Of a DNA stretch of 64,000 nucleotides, positions 8,574 through 17,089 are shown piece after piece. Source of the DNA: Endozoicomonas sp. GU-1 (GTDB taxonomy: Bacteria; Pseudomonadota; Gammaproteobacteria; Pseudomonadales; Endozoicomonadaceae). Within the stretch, counting starts at the first letter, position 1, and each line of letters begins with the position of its first letter. The notes under the pieces are model-generated. The model was given only the letters and a program-made list of their open reading frames with translations. It did not search any database and was not told where the DNA came from. The stretch covers positions 2,790,001-2,854,000 of the forward strand of contig NZ_CP114771.1 in NCBI RefSeq assembly GCF_027366395.1, read 5' to 3'. The position numbers were made by a program, and so were the translations under genes.

Positions 8574-9017
8574 TCAGTTACCCAGCTGTCTTTCCTTGAT
8601 CTCGGCCAGTGTCTTACAGTCGATACACAACGTAGCAGTGGGGCGGGCTTCCAGGCGACGAATGCCGATTTCTACGCCACAGCTGTCGCAGAAACCGTAA
8701 TCGTCTTCTTCGATCCGGGACAGCGTATCGTTGATTTTCTTGATCAGTTTACGCTCACGGTCACGGGTTCTCAGTTCAAGGCTGAACTCTTCTTCCTGAC
8801 TGGCGCGGTCCGCCGGATCAGGGAAGTTCGCGGCCTCATCCTGCATATGGTTCACTGTACGATCCACTTCTTCCATCAGCTCCTGCTTCCAGTTTTGCAG
8901 GATCCTGGTGAAGTGAGCGATCTGTTGCTCGTTCATGTATTCTTCCCCATCCTTTTCCTGGTAGGGGGTATACGATTTGAGCAGATTGCCTGTATCCGCG
9001 TTTTTCTGTGCTGACAT
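8574..9017 (-). CDS. dksA: RNA polymerase-binding transcription factor DksA
   Basis: The 147-residue length is typical. The coiled-coil tip carries the family acidic motif DPADRA (D67, D70), matching E. coli D71/D74. The zinc finger has C110-x2-C113 and C131-x2-C134 (FCDSCG, LCIDCK). DksA enters the RNA polymerase secondary channel and works with ppGpp to lower rRNA transcription and activate biosynthetic promoters. ATG at 9017 is preceded by a GAGG Shine-Dalgarno. It is flanked by sfsA (divergent) and gluQ (downstream), the usual gammaproteobacterial context. Confidence 0.97.
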   Translation of the reverse strand: MSAQKNADTGNLLKSYTPYQEKDGEEYMNEQQIAHFTRILQNWKQELMEEVDRTVNHMQDEAANFPDPADRASQEEEFSLELRTRDRERKLIKKINDTLSRIEEDDYGFCDSCGVEIGIRRLEARPTATLCIDCKTLAEIKERQLGN

Positions 9018-9476
9018 GATTACAGCCTCACCACCTTCTATTCATGAGCCAGGGGATCTCTCAAATGAGCAAGAATCCTGGATCTCTCCATTTAGAGGCG
9101 CTCGCGTTCTGCCTGTTGAAAGCAGCCTCTGCGATCCCTCTGTTACTGCCGGTAAACCGGCTCCCTGAAAGCCAAGGTCAACACCACGGGTGCCTGGCGA
9201 GAACAAAAGCTCCTGGCACTTGCCTCTTGCCTTCCTTAAAGAAGCGGAGAAACTACCAAAACCCATGGCAAGACGCCATAAAAAAATGTCATCCGCTTTC
9301 TGACATTGACCAAAACCTGTACTCAGGTCAACTGATAATATTCTCCGAATCTGCTACCCAATGGATTCAGAGAGCCTGTCAGTCCTGTAGGGTCAGGTAT
9401 GATGAATCGGCATCTTAGGATGCTATTTTAGAATTTCAATACGTAAATTAATGAAATTAAGTAATGAGCACCCCTG
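9018..9476. other. dksA-sfsA divergent intergenic region, no gene seen
   Basis: This 459-bp stretch should hold the promoters of both dksA and sfsA. I see only a short palindrome (GCCGGTAAACCGGC at 9148-9161). The short ORFs here lack family-like sequence. No clear sigma-70 pair could be assigned with confidence. Confidence 0.5.
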
Positions 9477-10202
9477 ATGAAATACGATAATAGGCTATCT
9501 GAGGCCCGCCTGATAAAAAGATACAAACGTTTCATGGCCGATGTTGAGCTGGCTGATGGCTCACAGATTACCCTGCATTGCCCGAATACCGGCTCCATGA
9601 AAAACTGCCTCTACCCGGGGTATCGGGTATGGTATTCCGACTCAGGAAATCCCCGGCGTAAATACCCCTGTACCTGGGAACAGGCGGAAATTCCGGTGGC
9701 GTTTAACGGCGAAGAACGCCTCACCCTGGCAGGGCTGAATACCGGACGAGCCAATGCCCTGGTTGAGGAGCTTGTGCGGTCTGGCCAGGTGTCAGAGCTG
9801 TCCGGCTACCAGAGCGTCCGCCGTGAAGTTCGTTATGGTGAAGAAAAGAGCAGAATTGATCTGCTGCTGCAACAGGAGGGCCTGCCTAACTGTTATGTGG
9901 AAGTTAAAAGTGTCACGCTGGCAATGGGGAATGGGCTTGGCCTGTTCCCGGATGCCGTCACCAGCCGGGGCACCAAACATCTGCGAGAACTCACCCAGAT
10001 GGTTGCTGATGGCCATCGATCCGTGTTGTTTTTCTGCGTTCAGCATACCGGTATTGACCATGTGGCGGCGGCACAGGCGATTGATCCGGTTTATGCAGAA
10101 GAACTGCAAAAGGCGGTTGCTGCTGGCGTGGAGGTGATGGCCTGGGGGGCAGACATGTCGCCGGACAACATTACCTTGGTCCGGCAGTTGCCGGTTGGAT
10201 AA
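9477..10202 (+). CDS. sfsA: SfsA family DNA-binding protein / sugar fermentation stimulation homologue
   Basis: This 241-residue protein has the standard SfsA layout: an OB-fold-like N-terminus ([19 protein letters not shown]), then a nuclease-like core with the acidic and lysine residues RIDLLLQ and [10 protein letters not shown], then [16 protein letters not shown]. In E. coli SfsA was linked to maltose metabolism and binds DNA; the core resembles restriction-endonuclease-type folds. The biochemical role is unsettled. The start ATG at 9477 agrees with family length. It is divergent from dksA. Confidence 0.95.
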   Translation: MKYDNRLSEARLIKRYKRFMADVELADGSQITLHCPNTGSMKNCLYPGYRVWYSDSGNPRRKYPCTWEQAEIPVAFNGEERLTLAGLNTGRANALVEELVRSGQVSELSGYQSVRREVRYGEEKSRIDLLLQQEGLPNCYVEVKSVTLAMGNGLGLFPDAVTSRGTKHLRELTQMVADGHRSVLFFCVQHTGIDHVAAAQAIDPVYAEELQKAVAAGVEVMAWGADMSPDNITLVRQLPVG

Positions 10203-10386
10203 CAACCCAATGCCCTGGTTCTGTTCGGTGCCCGTGAGAACGAAGATGTGAGTTGTAGCACTGAGCAATATGAATCGTGGCACTGGAATTTTTGTCGCTG
10301 CCTTTTAGCTGTGCAGGCGTTCAGGTAAACCGCAGGAATCGGAGATATGGCACACCTATGGCCTGCCAGGGTAGCTCCGGCTCGCT

Positions 10387-11607
10387 CTACCGTGACAGCG
10401 GCAGGTAGATGTACTGCGTTACCGAATACGGCAGCGGCAGCGACTTGACCGCCTGCTTCATTGGCAGCTTGTTGCGATCCAGGTGTTTGATCAATCGGCC
10501 CCGGATGCTGCTCCGGCAGCGCGATTTGAGAGACGGCAAACGAGGGACAGAAATAAAATTCTGGATGATGTTTTTTGTTGCAGGCGTTCCATGTTGCCAG
10601 GCGGCCCGACCATGCTTATCCCTGAGGTTCGGATCAGCCCCGTTTACCAGAAGTGTCTCGACAATCGCATTGCGATCTTTGCAAGCAACGAGGCAGGCAT
10701 TGACTGCCTGGTGCAGCGGGGTATGACCGCCCTTTCCGGGCATATTCGGGTCAGCTCCGCTGGCCAGCAGGGTCTCGACAATAGCAAGGTGACCCGCATC
10801 AGCTGCCCGGTGCAGCGGGGTGTAGTTGACAACTCCGGGCCTGTTCGGGTCAGCCCCCTTGACCAGCGCCACTTCAACTTGATCCGCCCATCCATGAATG
10901 GAAAATTTCTGCAACAGGCTGTTCCAGTCCAGCTGATGGGCTTTAGGTAACAGGGTTTTGTACACCTCGAGATGACCGCAGTCAACAGCAGATTGCAAGG
11001 CTGTCAACCCATTCATGCACTTGAGGTTCGGGTCAGCCCCGGAGGCCAGCAGGGTCTCGACAATAGCAGAGTGACCAGCGATGGCTGCCCTGTGCAGCGC
11101 GGTGTAATTGCCATTTCCGAGAATGTTCGGGGCAGCTCCGTTAGCCAGCAGGACCACGACAATAGCAAGGTGACCAGCGGCAGCTGCCCCGTGCAGCGGG
11201 GCGTGGCCATCTACAAGAGTGTTCGGGTCAGCTCCTTTGGCCAATGCCACTTCAACTTGATCCTCCCATCCATGAAAGGAAAAGCCCTGTAACAGTCTGT
11301 TCCAGTCCAGCTGATGGGTAACAGGTAGCAGGGTTTTGTATACATCAAGATGACCATATTCAACGGCAAAGTGTAAGGCTGACATCAAACCCCGGGTGAG
11401 GTTCGGGTCAGCCCGGTAGGCCAGCAGGATCTTGACAATAGCATGGTGACCCTCCTTAGCGGCATGCTGCAGCGGGGTGTAACAGGCATATAGGTAATTG
11501 TTCGGATCAGCCCCGTTGGCCAGAAGGGTTTCGACCCTGGCAAGGGCACCATCTTCAGCTGCTTCAGCCAGAATGTTGATAATGTGACGTACTCCCTCAA
11601 TAGAAAT
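10387..11607 (-). pseudogene. ankyrin-repeat protein with SOCS-box-like C-terminus, 5' end out of frame
   Basis: The ankyrin frame is open from just after TGA at 11608-11610 down to the TGA at 10387. It encodes about nine repeats (e.g. AIVETLLASGADPN, TALHRAAIAGHSAIVETLL). The first usable start in that frame is TTG at 11388, which would cut off two clear repeats (ARVETLLANGADPN, AIVKILLAYRADPN). By alignment with the neighbouring paralogue, the inherited start is TTG at 11600 (MREYVT), in a different frame, so a small indel separates start and body. The C-terminus has SLKSRCRSSI and VKSLPLPYSVTQYI, matching the BC-box and Cul5-box patterns of eukaryotic SOCS boxes. A shorter product from 11388 (333 residues) is still possible. 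Confidence 0.7.
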
Positions 11608-11690
11608 TCAGGTTTGATCCGTCGATAGGTTACCTTCCTGACCCTTGCTATTCGGGTGCTGTGTCCAGTTTAGATAGGATTTGCTGAACA
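11608..11690 (-). pseudogene. duplicated scrap of the preA 3' end
   Basis: Read on the minus strand, this stretch (AACTGGAC, AGCACCCGAATAGC, GGTCAGGAAGGTAACC, TATCGACGGATCAAACC) closely matches the last ~30 codons of preA at about 12646-12730. It lies directly before the left ankyrin gene, just as the real preA end lies before the right ankyrin gene. It is therefore the footprint of a tandem duplication of preA-tail plus ankyrin gene. Confidence 0.8.
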
Positions 11691-11696
11691 AAAGCA

Positions 11697-11803
11697 AATT
11701 TTTAGACCAATTGATTGCAACCGCACGACTGCATGGATGCAGGAGCCAGAGCTACGCAGGAGCAGTTGCCGTGTAGGGCAGTCTATTTCCGGCCAGCCTC
11801 CCG
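11697..11803. repeat. degenerate, interrupted half of the CCTAGG-type MITE
   Basis: TTTTTAGACCAATTGATTGC and AACCGCA match the right inner half of the element at 37362-37531. After an unrelated ~50-bp insert, TAGGGCAGTCTATT, CCGG and CAGCCTCC resume the match to its terminal repeat. It lies between the two ankyrin genes. Confidence 0.55.
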
Positions 11804-11821
11804 GAGCAGCTCCGACTCGCC

Positions 11822-12634
11822 CTACAGTGACAGCAGGCGATCGACATACTGCATTGCTGGAGGATTAAGCGGCAGAAACCTGACCGCCTCCTTCATTGGT
11901 AGTCCGTTGTCGGGCAGACACTTGACCAGCCGACCCCGGATGCTGGCCCGGCAGTAGAATTGGAGAGAGTGAGGTACAGACATGAAATGCTGGATGGCTT
12001 CTTTTATGGCTTCTGTCATTGCACATTGACAGGCTGTCCGTCCATTCCAGTCTTTGAATTTCGGGTCAGCCCCGTTGACCAGCAGAGTCTTGACAATATC
12101 AAAGTGACCATCCTCGGCTGCCCTGTGCAGCAGGGTTTTGTGGTAAAAATCGGGAATATTCGGGTCAGCCCCGTTGGCCAGTGCCGCTTCAACTTGATCT
12201 TTCCATCCTTCATAGACAAGTTTCGGTAACAGGCTGTTCCAGTCCGGCTGATGGGTTACAGGTAACAGGGTTCTGTATACATCCGGGTAATCACTGTTAA
12301 GTCCAGATGTCAAGGCTTTCCGTCCAGTCCCATCCTTTAGGTTCGGGTCAGCCCCAATGGCCAGCAGGGGCTCGACCATAGCATGGTGACCTTCGAGAGC
12401 GGCAAAATGCAAGGCTGTCCTTCCACTAATGTCCTTGAGGTTTGGGTCAGCCCCGTAGGTCAGCAGGGTCTTGGCAATAACATGGTGACCAGCGTTAACT
12501 GCCCGGTGCAGCGGGGTTTCATTGTTATTTCCGGGAATATCCGGGTCCGCCCCCTTGTCCAGCAGGGTTTTGACCATGACATGGTCACCACAGACAACTG
12601 CATACTCCAGTGAATTCATGACATACTCCGGCAC
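11822..12634 (-). CDS. ankyrin-repeat protein with SOCS-box-like C-terminus
   Basis: The gene encodes 270 residues from GTG at 12634 (MPEYVMNSLEYAV); ATG at 12619 (MNSLEY) is the alternative. Six to seven ankyrin repeats fill residues 5-215 (MVKTLLDKGADPD, ETPLHRAVNAGHHVIAKTLL, DIVKTLLVNGADPK). The tail contains SLQFYCRASI at 223-232, fitting the eukaryotic BC-box pattern [S/T/P]Lx3Cx3[A/I/L/V]. It is followed by VRFLPLNPPAMQYV, resembling the Cul5 box (LPLPxxφxxYφ). In animals this ANK-SOCS layout recruits Elongin B/C and Cullin-5 to make a ubiquitin ligase. A secreted host-directed effector is inference; no export signal is visible. The start region abuts the preA 3' end. Confidence 0.85.
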   Translation of the reverse strand: MPEYVMNSLEYAVVCGDHVMVKTLLDKGADPDIPGNNNETPLHRAVNAGHHVIAKTLLTYGADPNLKDISGRTALHFAALEGHHAMVEPLLAIGADPNLKDGTGRKALTSGLNSDYPDVYRTLLPVTHQPDWNSLLPKLVYEGWKDQVEAALANGADPNIPDFYHKTLLHRAAEDGHFDIVKTLLVNGADPKFKDWNGRTACQCAMTEAIKEAIQHFMSVPHSLQFYCRASIRGRLVKCLPDNGLPMKEAVRFLPLNPPAMQYVDRLLSL

Positions 12635-12641
12635 TGAAAAA

Positions 12642-13938
12642 TCAGGTTTGCTCCGTCGATAGGTTACCTTCCTGACTCTGGTTATTCGGATGCTCCGTCC
12701 AGTTCAGGTAAGGTTTGCCGGTTTGCTGTCTGACCATGGTAATACAGTTATCCACCGGACAGGTGATCTGGCAGAGGTTGCACCCCACGCAGGCTTCCTC
12801 AATCACCTCATATCGGTGCCGGGTTGACTGTTTGACCGGGGTCATGGCGATGGCCTGGTGGGCAGCATCTTCACAGGCGGCATAGCATCGGCCGCATTGG
12901 ATACAGCTGTCCTGATCAATGTGGGCAATGGTCTTGTAATTCAGGTCCAGGTATTGCCAGTCGGTCAGATTGGGGGACGGCAGCGCCTTGAAAGCTGTCC
13001 AGGGTCGGATAGTGTTTGCGGTCCATCCACCGGGACAGGCCATCAATCATGTCCTGTACAATTTTGAAACCGTTCAGCATGGCGGCGGTACAAACCTGAA
13101 CGGTGCCCGCCCCTAACGCCATAAATTCGGCTGCGTCCCGCCAGGTACTGATACCGCCAATGGCTGAGATGGGCAGTCCGGCGGTGTCCGGGCTGCGGGC
13201 AATCTGCCCGACCATATTCAGGGCGATGGGTTTCACCGCTTCGCCACAATAACCACCACTGGTGAACTGATCGTTGACGGCGTGATATCCCACCATCCGG
13301 TCCAGATCAATACCGGTAATGGAGTTGATGGTATTGATCAGCGAGACGGCATCGGCACCACCGGCCTGAGCCGCTTCAGCAGCCACCACGATATTGGTGA
13401 TATTGGGGGTGAGTTTAACGACAACGGGCAGGTTGCTGTGTTGCTTGCACCAGCGGGTAACCATTTCAATATAGTCCGGCACCTGACCGACCGCTGAGCC
13501 CATCCCCCGTTCCGACATGCCGTGGGGACAGCCAAAATTCAATTCAACACCATCACAGCCGGTCTCCTCTACCTGGCGAAGGATGGCCTGCCAGCTTTCT
13601 TCTTTGCAGGGTACCATCAGCGAGACCAGCAGTGCCCGGTCTGGCCAGTCTTTTTTGGTTTGGCGTATCTCGTCCAGATTCACCTGCAGCGGGCGGTCGG
13701 TGATCAGTTCGATATTGTTAAACCCGATCACGTCACCACGGGTATTCCTGTGGCAGGAATAACGGGAACAGACATTGACCGGTGCCGGGTCTTCACCCAG
13801 GGTTTTCCAGACTGCACCGCCCCAGCCAGCCTCAAATGCCCGATAGACATTGTAGGCTTTGTCCGTCGGTGGCGCAGAAGCCAGCCAGAACGGGTTGGGG
13901 GAGCGAATACCGAGGAAATTACTGGTTAAATCAGCCAT
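12642..13938 (-). pseudogene. preA: NAD-dependent dihydropyrimidine dehydrogenase subunit PreA, frameshifted
   Basis: PreA is the FMN/iron-sulfur subunit that, with PreT, reduces uracil and thymine to the 5,6-dihydro forms. Residues 1-320 form the dihydroorotate-dehydrogenase-like barrel, with the catalytic cysteine C137 in NFGCPHGMSERGMG. A second frame carries the ferredoxin domain with two [4Fe-4S] motifs (CIQCGRCYAAC, CVGCNLCQITC). The frames meet at the G5 run 12972-12976. With one base fewer, the reading becomes ...GAAVP-NLTDWQYLDLNY... and gives a 431-residue protein of normal length. As written, the barrel ORF ends early with a foreign tail (SDRLAIPGPELQ) and lacks the clusters, so electron transfer from PreT would fail. 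The start overlaps the preT stop by one base (TAATG). Confidence 0.85.
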
Positions 13939-15290
13939 TATCTTTTCCTCCCTTGCAGGTATTGATCAATGGCCCGGGCCGCCCGTTTTCCATGCTCAAC
14001 CGCATGGACGGTCAGGTCTTCACCTTTATCAATGCAGTCACCACCGGCCCAGACGTTAATCAGTGACGTACGAAAGTGGTCGTCCGTTACTATGCGGTTG
14101 CCTTTTATCACCGGGCTGTCACTGGTATTGGCAAATGCATCCACCAGCAAATGCTGGCCAATGGCTTTGTAGAGTGTGTCTACCGGCAAGGTAGTCAGCT
14201 CACCGGTGCCCTGTAATTGGCCGCTGGTATCGAGCACGGTTTTTTCCAGCTGGATGGCGGTGATGCAGCCATCTTCCGTCTGCAGGGCTGAAGGCTGTAC
14301 CCAGGTGAGGATGCGAACACCATTATCCCGGGCAAACGCCTGTTCATGACCGGTGGCTGACATCTGTTCAGGGCCACGACGGTAGGCAATGGTGACATCC
14401 TCTGCGCCCAGCCGTTTGCATTGGCAGGCAATATCAATGGCGGTGTTGCCCCCGCCAATAACCACTATACGTCGGCCAACAGGCAATTGGCTCAGATCAT
14501 GGCACTGACGAAGGGAGGATATGGCCGGGAGAGCATCCTCAACGCCTTCTGCTGCTTCACCCGGAAGGCCTAAGAAGTGGCAACCGCCCAACCCGAGCCC
14601 GAGAAACACTGCATCAAACTCTGCTCGCAATTGATCCAGGCTGAGATTCTGACCAAGCCGACAGCCATACTCCGGACAAATACCACCAATTTCCAAAATG
14701 AAGTCCACTTCCTGGCGGGCATAGCTATCCACCAGTTTGTAGTAGGCAATGCCGAACTCATTCAGGCCTCCGGGCTTCTCCCGGGCATCAAACAGGGTAA
14801 TGGTGTGACCTTGTCTGGCCAAGGCATGTGCACAGGACAGTCCTGCCGGGCCGGCACCCACAACGGCGATGGTTTTTCCTGTTTCCGGCAGGCGGGTAAA
14901 TGGATGGTCAGCTGACTGGCGGTTATCGATGGCATAACGCTGCAGCAGGCCGATTTTCACCGGCAGGCACTCTGGCTCATGATTTCTGACGCAGGCCTGC
15001 TCGCAGAGAACCTCGGTTGGGCAGACCCGGGCACAGCTTCCTCCCAGAATATTGGCATCCAGAATGGCCTGTGCGGCACCGTCGATATTGTCAGTGGCGA
15101 TACGATGGATAAAAGAGGGAATATTGATACCGGTAGGACAGGCCGGGATACAGGGTGCCGCTTCGCAGTAAAGGCATCGGCTGGCTTCAATATGAGCCTG
15201 GTAATCACTGAGGGGAGGCTTGATGTCGGCAAAGTTGCGGCGGTACTCTTCTGCTGGCAGCCTGCCACGGTAAATATCGGGTTTATTCAT
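13938..15290 (-). CDS. preT: NAD-dependent dihydropyrimidine dehydrogenase subunit PreT
   Basis: This 450-residue flavoprotein belongs to the glutamate-synthase small-subunit-like family. The N-terminal iron-sulfur region has C39, C42, C47 and C51 (CLYCEAAPCIPAC) and further cysteines in GGSCARVCPTEVLCEQAC. An FAD-binding Rossmann motif (VGAGPAGLSCAHAL, near 145) and an NAD(P)-binding motif (VIGGGNTAIDIAC, near 273) follow. The C-terminal WAGGDCIDKGEDLTVHAVEHG closes the FAD fold. PreT takes electrons from NADH and passes them to PreA. The two genes form a translationally coupled operon (1-base overlap), transcribed divergently from the TRIC-family gene. Confidence 0.93.
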   Translation of the reverse strand: MNKPDIYRGRLPAEEYRRNFADIKPPLSDYQAHIEASRCLYCEAAPCIPACPTGINIPSFIHRIATDNIDGAAQAILDANILGGSCARVCPTEVLCEQACVRNHEPECLPVKIGLLQRYAIDNRQSADHPFTRLPETGKTIAVVGAGPAGLSCAHALARQGHTITLFDAREKPGGLNEFGIAYYKLVDSYARQEVDFILEIGGICPEYGCRLGQNLSLDQLRAEFDAVFLGLGLGGCHFLGLPGEAAEGVEDALPAISSLRQCHDLSQLPVGRRIVVIGGGNTAIDIACQCKRLGAEDVTIAYRRGPEQMSATGHEQAFARDNGVRILTWVQPSALQTEDGCITAIQLEKTVLDTSGQLQGTGELTTLPVDTLYKAIGQHLLVDAFANTSDSPVIKGNRIVTDDHFRTSLINVWAGGDCIDKGEDLTVHAVEHGKRAARAIDQYLQGRKR

Positions 15291-15385
15291 GGCGGTTTCC
15301 TCATCAAGAGTAAGAAGACTAGCAGCCAGACGGTATTCGGAAAGAATGCCGGTATATGACTATATCTGGCCGTGGAAGACGAATT

Positions 15386-15398
15386 TATAATCTATAAT
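15386..15398 (+). promoter_or_regulatory. candidate -10 element(s) for the TRIC-family gene
   Basis: Two overlapping TATAAT hexamers (15386-15391 and 15393-15398) lie about 30-40 bases before the start codon at 15428. No good -35 hexamer is evident, so this is tentative. GTAGG at 15416-15420 is the likely Shine-Dalgarno. Confidence 0.3.
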
Positions 15399-15427
15399 CC
15401 AATGACCTTTTCTCCGTAGGTTCGTTA

Positions 15428-16036
15428 ATGCTGCTCTATATTCTCGACCTTTTTGGTACTGTGGTTTTTGCGATCAGTGGTGTCTGGCTGGCCTGCCGTA
15501 AAGACATGGACCTGTTTGGTGCAATGGTACTCGCCTTCGTTACTGCCGTTGGGGGCGGAACTATTCGAGACGTTTTGCTCTCCTCTACGCCCGTATTCTG
15601 GATACAGGATACGCTCTACCTGCTGGTTATTCTGGCTACGACGCTGTTTGCCATTCTGGTTCGCCAGTGGCATGAGCGCAGCAAGTGGATTCTTCAGGTC
15701 TCTGATGCCCTGGGGCTGGCGGTCTTTGTGGTCATCGGCGTGACCAAGTCGTTGTCATTTGGTGTGGAGCCAATGGTCGCGGTGATGATGGGGGTATTGA
15801 CTGGCTGTGGTGGTGGTGCCATCCGGGATATGCTGGCCGGCGAGATTCCCATGGTATTGAGACAGGAGATCTATGCATCCGCAGCCATGGCGGGAGGCGC
15901 AGTGTTCATATTGCTGGAGCCATTGCTTCAAAACATAAACCACACGTCAATTATTGCGGCTGCTGTTGTCCTTATTCTAAGGCTGATGGCGGTGTATAAG
16001 GGATTGTCTCTGCCGAGATTTGGTTTGCCTGTGTAG
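15428..16036 (+). CDS. trimeric intracellular cation (TRIC) channel-family membrane protein (UPF0126/YicG-like)
   Basis: This 202-residue protein is almost all hydrophobic, with about seven transmembrane helices. It contains the two internally repeated signatures of the family, GGGTIRDVLL (about 39-48) and GGGAIRDMLAG (about 125-135), reflecting duplicated three-helix modules. Prokaryotic TRIC proteins form homotrimeric potassium-permeable channels; many bacterial members are uncharacterised. It begins with ATG at 15428, stands alone between preT (divergent) and a dispersed repeat, and is followed by a convergent gene. Confidence 0.92.
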   Translation: MLLYILDLFGTVVFAISGVWLACRKDMDLFGAMVLAFVTAVGGGTIRDVLLSSTPVFWIQDTLYLLVILATTLFAILVRQWHERSKWILQVSDALGLAVFVVIGVTKSLSFGVEPMVAVMMGVLTGCGGGAIRDMLAGEIPMVLRQEIYASAAMAGGAVFILLEPLLQNINHTSIIAAAVVLILRLMAVYKGLSLPRFGLPV

Positions 16037-16041
16037 GAATG

Positions 16042-16150
16042 GTCCTGAAATAACTTCCTACAGACGCTACCCGCTACCCGCAGCCCGATTCCCGCAAAAG
16101 CGTAAGCAGTTACGGCTTTTTCGGGAAGCGGGCGGCGGGTAACGTGCGGC
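16042..16150. repeat. REP-like dispersed repeat, copy 2
   Basis: TCCTGAAAT, ACTTC and CTACAGACGCTACCCG are followed by GCAAAAGCG...CGGCTTTTTCGGGAAGCG. This is the inverted counterpart of 8421-8490. The second half adds a GC-rich inverted stretch (CGCTACCCGC / GCGGCGGGTAACG). It lies between convergent genes and may end transcription of both. Confidence 0.65.
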
Positions 16151-16162
16151 GACCCTCAGCTA

Positions 16163-16921
16163 TCAAAACCCCCAATATTTCCTGACGATTTCAAGATAAT
16201 TGGGCCAGTCATTTTCCAGATACCCCTTCAGAAAATCCACCCTTTGCTCTGCTTTGTTCAGCAATTTTTTCGGGTGTCTTATGTAGGTGGGCTGGTCTTC
16301 ATCCTGAAAAGCGTCATACTCTTCAAGGCCCAGCGTTTGGTGACAGTCCATGATGAACTGGCCATTGAGATTGTTGGTCTGGTCCACTTCAACACAGCCG
16401 GAACGGACAATATTCAGGTAGGACATGGCGATTTTCTTTTCCGTATCTTCCGGGCCAACGTAAAACTCGGGTTTGGGAAGGTAGGCATAAATCTCCGCGT
16501 CATTATCGGTTCCGAAAACCTTATTCCGGTGATCCTCCCGATAAAATGATACTTTGTCTTTGGCTATTTTTACCCGATTGTAAGACCCTTCCCGCAGGTC
16601 AAACGCTGGCAGGTCTTTGATTTTCACACCAAAGAGTAAGCCATTAACGGAATCGCCTGGGGACACTTCGATGTTCAGTGCTCTCTGTGACGCTTTTGCT
16701 ATCCAGAGATTCCACTTTCTGGCCATGTCATGAACCTTCACCGGCAGGTACTCGGCACCTTCGGCGTCTGCTGCGGTAGCGGTGCGGGCCAGCGTAGACA
16801 TCAGGCTGCCGTAGCCAAATATCCAGACTGTGTCATTGTCAGCTGCCAGGGTCAGATTACTGGTCATCAGGGATAACAGTAGCGTAAAAAAAACAGGTTT
16901 AGTCGATTTCATGGATATCAT
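16163..16921 (-). CDS. exported gamma-glutamylcyclotransferase-like protein
   Basis: The protein has 252 residues. An N-terminal signal peptide (KPVFFTLLLSLMTSNLTLAA, about 8-27) precedes a GGCT/AIG2-like fold. FGYGSLM at 35-41 is the substrate-binding loop, and FDLREGSYNRV carries the expected catalytic glutamate E111. The family releases 5-oxoproline from gamma-glutamyl amines or peptides; the precise substrate is unknown. Export to the periplasm is unusual for cytosolic GGCT enzymes and suggests action on extracellular glutathione or gamma-glutamyl peptides (inference). The start may be M1 or M4. Confidence 0.82.
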   Translation of the reverse strand: MISMKSTKPVFFTLLLSLMTSNLTLAADNDTVWIFGYGSLMSTLARTATAADAEGAEYLPVKVHDMARKWNLWIAKASQRALNIEVSPGDSVNGLLFGVKIKDLPAFDLREGSYNRVKIAKDKVSFYREDHRNKVFGTDNDAEIYAYLPKPEFYVGPEDTEKKIAMSYLNIVRSGCVEVDQTNNLNGQFIMDCHQTLGLEEYDAFQDEDQPTYIRHPKKLLNKAEQRVDFLKGYLENDWPNYLEIVRKYWGF

Positions 16922-17089
16922 CTGCCTTGTTAGTTGTTGTTCTAAGGGACTTTTTCCTGATTCAAATCACAAAAAAGTCGCTATGATTACTGTCCCAAGG
17001 TTAGTGGATTGGCGGGACAGATCACTAACAACCCCGTTAGATTCAGTAACGGACAATGGCAGTCTTGCTTCACCTGTGGACAACCTGCA

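Noticed and set aside
9042-9266. 74-codon minus ORF upstream of dksA
   Set aside because: It has no family-like sequence or ribosome site and lies where the dksA and sfsA promoters should be.
11385-11600. 71-codon minus ORF rich in Trp/Arg before the left ankyrin gene
   Set aside because: It is the out-of-frame reading of ankyrin repeats. Only its start is of interest as the inherited start codon.
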